64,000 nucleotides of DNA, taken from the NCBI RefSeq assembly GCF_000190415.1, contig NZ_AEWF01000004.1, forward strand, positions 62,001-126,000. The letters run 5' to 3'. Positions 9,063 through 17,546 of this stretch are shown piece by piece (the first letter of the stretch is position 1; each line of letters begins with the position of its first letter). The notes below the pieces were generated by a model. That model searched no databases and was not told where the DNA came from. It saw only the letters and a list, made by a program, of their open reading frames with translations. Origin of the DNA: Candidatus Odyssella thessalonicensis L13 (GTDB lineage Bacteria > Pseudomonadota > Alphaproteobacteria > Paracaedibacterales > Paracaedibacteraceae). Made by a program: the position numbers and the translations under genes.

Positions 9063-10340
9063 ATGAGATCAGAGCAAAATCAAGTTTATGTATTGGGCAG
9101 TGCCCGGATTCCTTTTGCCAAAAGTATGACTACCTACCGCAACGTTTCACGGCATGAGTTGATGGCAGCTTCCTTAAACGCCTTAGTTGATCAGTATCGG
9201 TTGCAGGGGCGTTTGATGGGCGATGTCGCTTTAGGAGCGGTCTTAAATAGTTCGTCTGAGTTTAATCTGGCTCGGGAAGTAGTGTTATCAACAGCGTTAC
9301 ATCCCGACACGCCGGCCTACAATGTGCAGCGGGCCTGTGGCACCGGTTTGGAAAACGTTTGGCAGATTGCTCTTAAAGCTCATAGCGGCGCCATCACTAT
9401 GGGAATTGCTGGCGGCGTTGATACCAACAGCGATTTACCCATCGAGGTGTCGGAAGGGCTGCAGAAAGCCATGTTGCAGCTCAATGGGGCTAGAACCTTA
9501 ATCGAGCGGTTAAAGATAATTGGCAGTCTAAAACTGCGAGATTTGACTCCAAAAATCCCGGTTATTGATGAGCCGCGAACCAAGTTGTCCATGGGCAAGC
9601 ATTGTGAATTGATGGTCAAAGAATGGGGAATTTCCCGGGAAGAGCAAGATGAGTTGGCCATGGCCAGCCATGTTAATGGTGCCAAAGCTTATGCAGAAGG
9701 CTTTTATGATGACCTTGTCACCCCTTTTCAGGGTTTAAAGCAAGATGGGACATTGCGTGGCGATACCAATCTAGAAAAGCTGGCTAAACTCAAGCCCGCC
9801 TTTATTGCTGATGGGTTATTGACCGCTGGTAACAGCTCACCATTAACCGATGGCTCCGCCTGTGTGCTGGTGGCGAATGATGTGGGGGCCAGCAGCTTGG
9901 GGCTTAAGCCGTTGGCAAAGATTATTGATGTGCAAGCGGCCGCCGTTGATTTCGTGAAAGGGGCAGGGTTGTTAATGGCACCAACCAAAGCCGTGGCGCA
10001 ATTGCTGACTAGAAATAGGCTGACATTTGCAGATTTTGATTACTTTGAATTACATGAAGCCTTTGCTGGCCAAGTGCTATGTAATATGAAAGCTTGGGAA
10101 ACAGAGAGCTATTGCCGGGATGTGTTAGGTCTTAGCTCGGCTCTGGGTAAAATTGATCGTAGCAAATTAAATACTGTGGGCAGTTCCTTATCGGTCGGCC
10201 ATCCTTTTGCCGCCACCGGTGCCCGGATTACGGGAACTTTGGCTAAGCTATTATCGCAAAATGGGTCAAAGCGCGGCTTAATCTCTATTTGTACGGCGGG
10301 CGGCATGGGCATTGCCGCCATTATGGAATCAGTTAACTAG
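9063..10340 (+). CDS. Acetyl-CoA C-acyltransferase (FadI-type thiolase)
   Basis: 425 residues. Thiolase catalytic residues are all visible: the nucleophilic Cys92 in QRACGTGLEN, His in HEAFAGQV, His in GHPFAATGAR and Cys in CTAGGMG near the C-terminus. The length and the EKLAKLKPAF stretch fit the FadI branch (long-chain 3-ketoacyl-CoA thiolase) better than biosynthetic PhaA/AtoB enzymes. It cleaves 3-ketoacyl-CoA in beta-oxidation or runs in the condensing direction. No FadJ partner is adjacent, so the pathway is uncertain. GGGGG lies upstream of the ATG. Confidence 0.88.
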   Translation: MRSEQNQVYVLGSARIPFAKSMTTYRNVSRHELMAASLNALVDQYRLQGRLMGDVALGAVLNSSSEFNLAREVVLSTALHPDTPAYNVQRACGTGLENVWQIALKAHSGAITMGIAGGVDTNSDLPIEVSEGLQKAMLQLNGARTLIERLKIIGSLKLRDLTPKIPVIDEPRTKLSMGKHCELMVKEWGISREEQDELAMASHVNGAKAYAEGFYDDLVTPFQGLKQDGTLRGDTNLEKLAKLKPAFIADGLLTAGNSSPLTDGSACVLVANDVGASSLGLKPLAKIIDVQAAAVDFVKGAGLLMAPTKAVAQLLTRNRLTFADFDYFELHEAFAGQVLCNMKAWETESYCRDVLGLSSALGKIDRSKLNTVGSSLSVGHPFAATGARITGTLAKLLSQNGSKRGLISICTAGGMGIAAIMESVN

Positions 10341-10386
10341 ACTGTAGTTAATCTGTTAAGGGGGTGCTGACTTAAGAGTGTATCCC

Positions 10387-10689
10387 TTACTTTTTGGCCT
10401 CAACTATTCTATCTGGTGCATCGACACAGGTCTTCCGACATTGCTCTTGCTCATGAAGAGAGAGCATTTTTAACTCTTTAATTTCAAGTTGCCTTTGAAC
10501 AGCATAATCTCCTTTCCCATTCCATTCCTGTTCAAATTTTTTAAGGCGACTCTGAAAGTTTGCTCCAACCTTTTTGAAGCAGTCTTCGTATTTAATGATC
10601 GGATTCTCTGATAAGGCTTCACAAGCGCCGCTAGGCGCTAAGCTAATTAATGACAAAGCTGCGGTGGAAAAGACCATTTTTCTAAACAT
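10387..10689 (-). CDS. Small exported protein of unknown function
   Basis: 100 residues. The N-terminus (MFRKMVFSTAALSLISLAP then SGACEA) is a convincing Sec signal peptide with likely cleavage after about residue 25. The mature part is charged and helical, with three Cys (one in YEDCFKK, two in EQCRKTC) that could form disulfides in the periplasm. No family is recognised. It converges with the thiolase gene with 46 bp between the stops and diverges from the MFS pair. Confidence 0.6.
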   Translation of the reverse strand: MFRKMVFSTAALSLISLAPSGACEALSENPIIKYEDCFKKVGANFQSRLKKFEQEWNGKGDYAVQRQLEIKELKMLSLHEQEQCRKTCVDAPDRIVEAKK

Positions 10690-10860
10690 TATAAGACTCC
10701 ATAAAAAATTTTCTCATTCATTTATAAACATAGGTTGGTGGAATCGCTTATCAAATCAGAGAGAGTTTGTGAGATTGATATCTTTGTTTTTACAGAGCGG
10801 TAATTGGCTTCAGAGTAAGGGAATTAATTCTCAAGCAAGCAACCAAGAAAAAGTATATGC

Positions 10861-10887
10861 GTTTTTTGTAATTAAATTACAAAAAAC
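10861..10887. repeat. Perfect 27-bp palindrome (13-bp arms, 1-bp centre)
   Basis: The arms GTTTTTTGTAATT and AATTACAAAAAAC are exact reverse complements around a single A. It lies about 145 bp upstream of the MFS transporter start. It could be an operator for a dimeric regulator or an AT-rich hairpin; the sequence alone does not decide. Confidence 0.75.
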
Positions 10888-10932
10888 TGCTATTAATAAT
10901 AATTATAGTTCTTAAGATTCACAATTATGCTA

Positions 10933-10963
10933 TTTTTATCTTACGAAGCGTGTAAGATAAAAA
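10933..10963. repeat. Inverted repeat with 12-bp arms and 7-nt loop
   Basis: TTTTTATCTTAC and GTAAGATAAAAA are perfect reverse complements around GAAGCGT. The hairpin is AT-rich and flanked by A/T runs, so it could act as a weak terminator or as a regulator site 68 bp before the MFS start. It lies 46 bp after the 27-bp palindrome and the two share no core. Confidence 0.7.
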
Positions 10964-11030
10964 AATATGGTCAAAAAACTGAATTATGAAACCAACTCTT
11001 ATTAATTCTCAATTGAGGTGAAATTATCCT

Positions 11031-12320
11031 ATGCAAGCAGTCACTTCTCCCGCCCCGTCATCTGCCCAAAACTCTAAGCTAATTAAATCCCACTACGGGT
11101 GGATTGTGTGGGGCTGTGCTGCTTTATTTTACCTGTATGAATACATTTTGCGGGTCTCGCCCAGCGTGATGACTAACGAAATAGCCATCGATTTTGTAGC
11201 TACATCCACCACCATAGGCCTAATGGCTTCATATTACTACTATGCTTATGTCTCGCTGCAAATTCCCTGTGGTGTGATCGTTGATTGGTTAGGAGCGCGA
11301 CGCGTTATCACCTTCTCTGCCTTATTGTGTGTCGTGGGCAGCTTCATGTTTAGTTATGCCACCACCATGGAAATGGCCAAATGCGCGCGGTTTTTAATGG
11401 GCGCAGGCTCGGCGTGTGCTTATTTAAGTACTATGAAAGTAGCCTCCGTATGGCTTAAGCCAGAACGTTTCGCGCTGGTCGCCGGTATTACCATGATGAT
11501 GGGGACATTAGGTGGGCTGTTTGGTGGTGCTCCTTTCGCGATTCTTGTCAATAATTATGGCTGGCGCTTAGCAATGCTGATCATGGCAATTGCTGGGCTG
11601 GGAGTTGCTTTAGCCTGTTGGGTAATGATCAAAGATTCTAAACAGGGCAAAGAAGAAGCGGTCGAAAGTGCAGGGCTCCTGATCGGTCTGAAAGCGATCA
11701 TGAGAAATCCCCAAAACTGGTTAATTGGAATTTATGGCGGCCTAATGTATGTACCTTTGTCCGCCTTTGCTGAGTTATGGGGAACGCCCTACTTGATGCG
11801 CCTGTATGATATCTCCAATGAAAAAGCATCACTCTCAAGTGCCATGGTCTTTGTCGGCATGGCCTTAGGCTGTCCGTTATTTGCAGCCTTATCTGATCGC
11901 CTTAAGAGTAGGGTTAAGGTCATGTCTTGGTCGGCTTTACTGACCATACCTCCATTTATGGCTGTGATATACATTCCCAATCTTCCTCTAGAATTAACCT
12001 TTGCGTTATTGTTTCTGGCTGGGCTCGTGTGTGGGGGGCAAATATTATATTTTGCGGCCGCGAAAGAAATCAACGATCCGGCTTACAGCGCCACAACCAT
12101 TGGTTTTACCAATGCTTTTGTGATGGTGAGTGGGGTAATTTTTCAACCCTTGCTCGGAGTAATTATTGACTTTGCTTGGGATGGTCTTGTAAATCTGGAT
12201 GGAACACCCATGTATAGCATAGGTGATTATCAACAAGCGATGGCGACAATTCCGGTGTGCATGATCGCCGCATGGTTTGTTATGCTCTTTGTTAAAGAGA
12301 CATTTCCTGCCCATCGCTAG
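11031..12320 (+). CDS. MFS transporter, copy 1 of a tandem pair
   Basis: 429 residues with about 12 hydrophobic segments. The MFS loop signature between helices 2 and 3 is visible as GVIVDWLGARRVI, and a Gly-rich GAGSACAYLSTMKVAS helix follows. It is about half identical to the next gene (shared YLYE-ILR-SP near the N-terminus, LQIPCGVIVD, FQPLLGVIID near the C-terminus). The N-terminal 20 residues before the first helix are an extension the second copy lacks. Substrate unknown; similar MFS proteins in intracellular bacteria import host metabolites, but no substrate residue can be read here. Confidence 0.85.
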   Translation: MQAVTSPAPSSAQNSKLIKSHYGWIVWGCAALFYLYEYILRVSPSVMTNEIAIDFVATSTTIGLMASYYYYAYVSLQIPCGVIVDWLGARRVITFSALLCVVGSFMFSYATTMEMAKCARFLMGAGSACAYLSTMKVASVWLKPERFALVAGITMMMGTLGGLFGGAPFAILVNNYGWRLAMLIMAIAGLGVALACWVMIKDSKQGKEEAVESAGLLIGLKAIMRNPQNWLIGIYGGLMYVPLSAFAELWGTPYLMRLYDISNEKASLSSAMVFVGMALGCPLFAALSDRLKSRVKVMSWSALLTIPPFMAVIYIPNLPLELTFALLFLAGLVCGGQILYFAAAKEINDPAYSATTIGFTNAFVMVSGVIFQPLLGVIIDFAWDGLVNLDGTPMYSIGDYQQAMATIPVCMIAAWFVMLFVKETFPAHR

Positions 12321-12345
12321 GACTAAAGATAACGTAGGAGTGTTT

Positions 12346-13581
12346 ATGAACATACGCCCGTGGCTTATCTGGGGCTGTGCAGGTCTATTCTATTTATATG
12401 AAATGATCCTGAGAGCTTCCCCTGGAGTTATTGCCAAAGACTTGATGGCTGACTTTGGCGTTGCCTCAACAGCGCTTGGCGTTTTAGCATCTTTTTATTA
12501 TTACTCTTACGTGGCCCTTCAGATCCCGTGTGGCGTGATTGTCGACCGGCTTGGGGCTCGGCGCGTTATCACTTATTCGACGCTCCTGTGCGCCGTTGGT
12601 AGTATCCTCTTTGCTTGCAGTACCTCCCTATTGGGGGCTCAGATCGGGCGCTTTCTTATTGGCGCTGGGTCAGCCTGTGCCTTTATAAGCTGCCTAAAAA
12701 TCGGCTCAGAATGGTTTTCTCCCGCTCGCTTTGCGATGATTGCGGGCCTGACCAATATGATGGGAACCGTTGGGGGGATGGTCAGCGGCCCACCCTTTGC
12801 GATTCTGAGTAATAACTTTGGTTGGCGCCAGGCGACAATTATTGCGGCCATTATTGGCGTCATTTTGGCTGCTATTTGCTGGCTAATTATGCGGGATAAA
12901 CCCCAAGAGTTAACCAATAGACAGGAACGTTTAGGCGAAGGTTTGCTGCGAGTGGCGCGTGATCCCTTAAACTGGCTGGTCGCAATTGTGGGTGGATTGA
13001 TGTACGTCCCGATCTCCGCATTTTGTGAACTATGGGCAGTTCCATTCTTGATGGAAAAATATGGGGTTTCCAATGAAATTGCCTCTCGAGCCAATATCAT
13101 GCTTTATTTAGGAATTGCTTGCGGGAGTCCAATGGCGGCTCGCTTGTCTAACTATCTCAGCCATCCGATCCGGGTTATGAGTATCTCTGCCTTAGCGACC
13201 GCTGGACTTTTTATGGCTGCTGTGCGCTTTGATAGCATTACTTATTCTGTGATGTTAATCATTCTTTTCCTGGCCGGGGTAGCAAACGCCGGTCAGGTAA
13301 TGTGTTTTGCGGCGGTAAAAGAAAATGTTAGTAATTCCCTAAGCGGAACCGCGGCTGGCTTTACCAATGCTATTGTGATGATGAGCGGTATAATCTTTCA
13401 ACCATTATTAGGAGTCATTCTGGACATGGCCTGGCAAGGGCAATTTAATGATGATGGCAGTCGCTATTATGGTCCGGAGGCGTATCAAACCGCGATGATG
13501 ATGATTCCCCTGTGTTTCGTTGTGGGCTGGGTGATGTTGCAATTTATTGAGCGCAAACAGACCCTAACCAATCAAGCATAA
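12346..13581 (+). CDS. MFS transporter, copy 2 of a tandem pair
   Basis: 411 residues from the ATG at 12346, which is preceded by AGGAG at 12336-12340. A longer frame from 12277 would overlap the first gene and lacks a matching Shine-Dalgarno site. The protein has about 12 hydrophobic segments, GVIVDRLGARRVI after helix 2 and GAGSACAFISCLKIGS. It begins 25 bp after the stop of copy 1, so the two are almost certainly one transcript and arose by tandem duplication. They may work on related substrates or as a heteromer. Substrate unknown. Confidence 0.85.
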   Translation: MNIRPWLIWGCAGLFYLYEMILRASPGVIAKDLMADFGVASTALGVLASFYYYSYVALQIPCGVIVDRLGARRVITYSTLLCAVGSILFACSTSLLGAQIGRFLIGAGSACAFISCLKIGSEWFSPARFAMIAGLTNMMGTVGGMVSGPPFAILSNNFGWRQATIIAAIIGVILAAICWLIMRDKPQELTNRQERLGEGLLRVARDPLNWLVAIVGGLMYVPISAFCELWAVPFLMEKYGVSNEIASRANIMLYLGIACGSPMAARLSNYLSHPIRVMSISALATAGLFMAAVRFDSITYSVMLIILFLAGVANAGQVMCFAAVKENVSNSLSGTAAGFTNAIVMMSGIIFQPLLGVILDMAWQGQFNDDGSRYYGPEAYQTAMMMIPLCFVVGWVMLQFIERKQTLTNQA

Positions 13582-13585
13582 ACCT

Positions 13586-13606
13586 TGCTTTTGCTGAGCA
13601 GAAGCA
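13586..13606 (+). other. Hairpin between the MFS pair and lysK
   Basis: TGCTTTTGC and GCAGAAGCA form a 9-bp stem (one G-U pair) around TGA directly after the MFS stop. No U-run follows, so it is a poor rho-independent terminator; it might stabilise the MFS transcript or attenuate read-through into lysK. Confidence 0.35.
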
Positions 13607-13648
13607 GTACTTTACGGATTATATTTGTTATTTGAAAGAGTAGGTCCA

Positions 13649-15238
13649 ATGCAAGCTTTGGCAGATCATTTAGAACAAGAACTTCGCTCATTGGCGAATC
13701 AGGCGAAATCATGGCCATTTGAGGAAGCGCGCCGTATCCTCACTCGAATTGGTCACAAAGCACCTGAAAAGGGCTATGTTCTGTTTGAAACTGGCTATGG
13801 ACCCTCAGGCTTGCCTCATATCGGTACCTTTGGTGAAGTTATGCGCACCACTATGGTGAAACGTGCTTTTGAAATACTAAGTGACATTCCAACTCGCCTG
13901 TTCTGTTTCTCCGATGACATGGATGGATTGCGCAAGGTGCCGGAGAATGTGCCTAACCCTGAGCTGTTACGACAGCATCTTAACCAGCCTTTGACCCAGG
14001 TTCCTGATCCATTTGAGCAATATGAAAGCTTTGGTCAGCATAACAATGCGATGCTCAGGCGATTTCTAGATTCTTTCGGGTTCGAGTATGAATTCCAAAG
14101 CTCCAGTGAATGGTATAAGGGCGGCCGCTTTGATGACATCCTCAAGTTAATCTTGGCTCACTATGATGAAGTGATGGCGGTCATGTTGCCTTCCTTACGA
14201 GAGGAGCGTCGCCAAAGCTATAGTCCCTTCTTGCCCATCTGCCCAACCACGGGGCAGGTCTTACAGGTTCCGATTATTAGCCGTGATGTGGAAGCCGCTA
14301 CCATTACTTACCGCGACGAGCACACAGGTCAATTAGTAGAGGTTCCGATAACTGGCGGCCATTGTAAACTACAATGGAAAGCTGATTGGGGGATGCGTTG
14401 GCGCGCCTTTGATGTGGATTATGAAATGTCCGGAAAGGATTTAATTGATTCTGTCAAGCTGTCAAGCCAGATCTGCCGCATCATTGGCGGACGTCCTCCT
14501 GAGAGTTTTACCTATGAATTGTTCCTCGATGAACAGGGTCAGAAGATTTCTAAGTCAAAGGGTAATGGCTTAACCATTGATGAATGGCTAACCTATGCCC
14601 CGGATGTAAGTTTGGCTTATTACATGTTTCAGTCACCACGCAAAGCGAAGCGGCTGTACTTTGATGTGATCCCGCGCCATATGGATGAGTATTTAACTTA
14701 TCTGGGCAAGTTTAATGAGCAGGAATTAGCTCAAAAGCTGGATAACCCGATCTGGCATATCCACAATGGTAAGCCGCCGCAAGCGGAGAGCGCTTTAAGT
14801 TTTTCAATTCTGTTGAATCTCGCCAGTGTCTGTAATGCTGAAGATCCCTCGATCTTATGGGGCTTTGTCACCCGTTACCAGCCAGAGGCCAGCCCTGAGA
14901 AGCTGCCTTTCCTCGATAAGCTGATCAAGCATGCGATTGCTTATTATCATGATCGGGTATTGCCTGATAAAAAGTATCGCGCTCCAAGCGATCTCGAAAA
15001 AGTCGCCTTAGCCGACCTTAAGACCCGTTTGCAATCCTTGCCGGCAGTGGCTGCGGCTGAGGAAATTCAAACCGTTGTCTATGATGTGGGTAAGGCCCAT
15101 GCTTTTCCCGAATTAAAAGCATGGTTCTCTTGCTTGTATGAAGTGCTATTAGGACAATCCGATGGACCGCGGATGGGCTCATTTATAGAGCTCTATGGGA
15201 TTAACGAGACCATTTCTTTAATTGAGAGCAAGCTTTAG
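13649..15238 (+). CDS. lysK: Lysyl-tRNA synthetase, class I
   Basis: 529 residues from ATG 13649, which has GAGTAGG upstream; a TTG eight codons earlier is possible but less likely. The HIGH-type motif is in PSGLPHIGTFGE (about 52-63) and the KMSKS-type motif is KISKSKGNG. This is the archaeal-type class I LysRS used by most alphaproteobacteria and spirochaetes instead of class II LysS. It charges tRNA-Lys with lysine in the cytoplasm. It lies 67 bp after the MFS pair. A clear marker for the alphaproteobacterial origin of the window. Confidence 0.95.
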   Translation: MQALADHLEQELRSLANQAKSWPFEEARRILTRIGHKAPEKGYVLFETGYGPSGLPHIGTFGEVMRTTMVKRAFEILSDIPTRLFCFSDDMDGLRKVPENVPNPELLRQHLNQPLTQVPDPFEQYESFGQHNNAMLRRFLDSFGFEYEFQSSSEWYKGGRFDDILKLILAHYDEVMAVMLPSLREERRQSYSPFLPICPTTGQVLQVPIISRDVEAATITYRDEHTGQLVEVPITGGHCKLQWKADWGMRWRAFDVDYEMSGKDLIDSVKLSSQICRIIGGRPPESFTYELFLDEQGQKISKSKGNGLTIDEWLTYAPDVSLAYYMFQSPRKAKRLYFDVIPRHMDEYLTYLGKFNEQELAQKLDNPIWHIHNGKPPQAESALSFSILLNLASVCNAEDPSILWGFVTRYQPEASPEKLPFLDKLIKHAIAYYHDRVLPDKKYRAPSDLEKVALADLKTRLQSLPAVAAAEEIQTVVYDVGKAHAFPELKAWFSCLYEVLLGQSDGPRMGSFIELYGINETISLIESKL

Positions 15239-15317
15239 ACAAATCTCAAAGCTTACCTTCCTGATCAATCCCTCTGCTGAGTAGTCTTCTATGAGCTTGT
15301 AGGGGGAGCTGAGCTTC

Positions 15318-15557
15318 TCAGTATCTCACAATCATATGACGATGATGGTGATGCTTATGATAATAATAAGGGTAAGGGTCATAATAATTATCGAATGGAT
15401 CGATGACGCCGACCCGAGGCTCAGTTAAAATAATGGCTTCGCGTGCTGATCGATCAAAGTAGGTGTTCCTATTAAAGTATGCATTCTGGCTATAAACATC
15501 CGGATTACATGCTGTAAGTAATAAACATGCCAAAGCTAGTAAGATAGAGCCCTTCAT
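15318..15557 (-). CDS. Small predicted lipoprotein with a His/Tyr-rich C-terminus
   Basis: 79 residues. MKGSILLALACLLLTAC is a lipoprotein signal with the lipobox LTAC (Cys17). The mature part is Tyr/Asn/Asp-rich and ends in a dense Tyr-His-Lys-Arg tail (YYYHKHHHHRH, about 63-74), which could bind Ni2+, Zn2+ or Cu2+ at the membrane or carry positive charge at low pH. GGAG lies upstream of the ATG. No family recognised; it stands alone between lysK (convergent) and a plus-strand exported protein. Confidence 0.65.
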   Translation of the reverse strand: MKGSILLALACLLLTACNPDVYSQNAYFNRNTYFDRSAREAIILTEPRVGVIDPFDNYYDPYPYYYHKHHHHRHMIVRY

Positions 15558-15774
15558 CCGCAGTCTCCAAATTTATCTTTCTTTATAAAAGATAGAATTA
15601 TACTGCCGTAGATCAAGTCAGCTGCTTGCAACCTCTCATCAATAAGTATTAGCTTTCTGAGAATTGCTTGTATGGCTTGCGCTCAACTCTTTTCCTCTTG
15701 CAATAAAAAGGTGAGTCTTTTATAAGAAAGTGTCTTCCAGTAAAAAATATTAAATTGATTTTAGAGAATCAGAA

Positions 15775-17235
15775 ATGTCTTATCTTAGAATTAACTTTGT
15801 TCTATTCTGTTTATTCTTTTCTAAATTAATGGCTATGGAAGAAAACGAAGTACAGGAAGCAGACAAAGCTTGTAGTAATGGAGAACACTGTTTGCTTTCA
15901 AGTGCCCAGAATGAGCCATACAATGCTGGTCAAGCTTGGGATCAGCTTTTACAAGCAATTAAAGAGGCGATTACTGAAGAAGAAAATTTTCTTGCACAAG
16001 AAGCAGAGCTGTTTATCGTTGAGAATAGAGCAGTGATAAAAAGAAAGCAGCCTGAGCAGTTTGAAGAAGCTTTAAACATAGAACCTGAGGCAGTTGTTAC
16101 CTCGTGTGGGGAGCAATTAAAAAGACTCAGACTAGCTCTGATAGATCACAATAGTATCCATGACTATTCTTTACTAAGTGATGTAGATCTTATCGATTGC
16201 CTTCAAGATAATCCTAATAAGGCAGCTTGGTTAGTTTTATGGAAAAGAGTTCTGGATTGCTGTGATATGCCTTGCCGACACTACCGTCCACTTATAATTG
16301 ATAACAATTTATTGGGGAGAATAGAGCTAGTGCAAATGTATACTTCTCAGATTGGTTGTTTGATGTACTGCTTGAGGTCTGAAGAATATCCTGCAGGCTT
16401 GAGGGCGGAGCTTAAGCACAGGGAACAAGCTGAAGATAAAACTGCTAGATGCCTCTTAAGCTTGGTATCTAATCGGCCTACTTCAATCTCCTCCTCACAG
16501 GGAACTTTACAAATAATGGAGCGACTACGCCAAGACTCTAATGAGATGGATTGGAACGCCCTTTTAGAGAAAGCTCTGGACCTTGAATTGTTCCCCTATA
16601 GGGATGCAGACTGTACACAATTTATGCTCGATGTCTTACCTACATTTTCTAATGTAAGTCAGTTATACACTGCGCAAATTGGGTGTGTAATATTTTACCT
16701 TAAAACCAAACATTATCCTGAGGGGTTAATTGAAGAATTGATTATCAGGGCCAATCAAGATAATGATACGGCTCAGTATTTATTAGGCTTAAGAATTTAT
16801 TGGAAATCCTTTTTAGAGAGTCTTTGCTGCCAGGGGAAATTTAACCATTTACTGGGGACAACAGCTGAGGCTGACATTTGGCTAGAAAAAGCTGCTAACA
16901 AAGGAAATTTGCGAGCTCTATGGCAGCTGGGGCGGCGATACGAAAAGGATCCCTCTTATAAGCAAAAATCTATACAATGGCTAAAGATATTAGCAACCCA
17001 AGGCCATTATGAGGCTGCGCGCCATCTCTCAGGTATGTATCGAGATAGATTTGGACAGAATTTTGATCTTCAAAAAGCAGATTATTGGCGAGATAGATAC
17101 TTTTCTAACCTTAATAGGAGCGGTAAATTACATCTTTACTTAGGTTCGGTTGAGCCTTCTAAGATATTTGAAATGGACGACCCTGATGAAATGTTATCAA
17201 ACTATATATACTTGAAATCACAAGGCTTATTATGA
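15775..17235 (+). CDS. Exported protein with C-terminal Sel1-like repeats and a KRxRL motif
   Basis: 486 residues. The N-terminal hydrophobic segment (about 4-20) ending in LMAMEENE is a likely signal peptide. A basic pair of clusters, KRK at 89-91 and KRLRL at 116-120, resembles the motif in the exported proteins at 56.2 and 60.4 kb. The C-terminal third has Sel1/TPR-like units (ADIWLEKAANKGNLRALWQL, SIQWLKILATQGHYEAARHL). Two internal segments with QIGC and CLRS/YLKT near them look like an internal repeat of about 125 residues. Probably delivered beyond the inner membrane; a host-directed role is inference. Confidence 0.65.
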   Translation: MSYLRINFVLFCLFFSKLMAMEENEVQEADKACSNGEHCLLSSAQNEPYNAGQAWDQLLQAIKEAITEEENFLAQEAELFIVENRAVIKRKQPEQFEEALNIEPEAVVTSCGEQLKRLRLALIDHNSIHDYSLLSDVDLIDCLQDNPNKAAWLVLWKRVLDCCDMPCRHYRPLIIDNNLLGRIELVQMYTSQIGCLMYCLRSEEYPAGLRAELKHREQAEDKTARCLLSLVSNRPTSISSSQGTLQIMERLRQDSNEMDWNALLEKALDLELFPYRDADCTQFMLDVLPTFSNVSQLYTAQIGCVIFYLKTKHYPEGLIEELIIRANQDNDTAQYLLGLRIYWKSFLESLCCQGKFNHLLGTTAEADIWLEKAANKGNLRALWQLGRRYEKDPSYKQKSIQWLKILATQGHYEAARHLSGMYRDRFGQNFDLQKADYWRDRYFSNLNRSGKLHLYLGSVEPSKIFEMDDPDEMLSNYIYLKSQGLL

Positions 17236-17546
17236 TTTTGTAAAGTTGAAATCCCATTGAGAATTTATACTATCATGGAGATGAGGTAACCGGCTACACA
17301 CTCGCAAACTTTTTCGTCGATACAATTCCAGAAATCATGTGCCAGAAGAGACAATTTCTTTCCTGACAAGTTTAACTTACTCTTCTATTTCTCTAACTCC
17401 TTTATGATTGGAGCCCTTTGCCATTTATGATCCTCTTTAAGCTGTTGAGACACAGCAGTTGTCGTGAAAGGTTGAGATAACTGTTGCTCCAGTGAGGGGT
17501 TCCAGGGTATTTTGAGGCAAAGTAATTTATTGACTTAACTAGCGAA
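17236..17546. other. Intergenic region upstream of metG
   Basis: 311 bp without a supportable gene on either strand. I see no clear terminator for the preceding gene and no consensus promoter or leader-type hairpin for metG. Confidence 0.5.

Larger units (their letters stand above)
10690..11030. other. AT-rich intergenic region with two strong palindromes
   Basis: No convincing gene. It is the shared upstream region of the small exported protein (minus) and the first MFS transporter (plus). It contains two AT-rich inverted repeats, listed separately, and GAGGTGA 9 bp before the MFS start. An open frame on the plus strand that reaches into it from the small gene is a shadow. Confidence 0.6.

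Noticed and set aside
10574-10915. A 113-codon plus-strand ORF
   Set aside because: It starts antisense to the small exported gene and crosses both palindrome-rich non-coding DNA and low-complexity sequence; no protein character.
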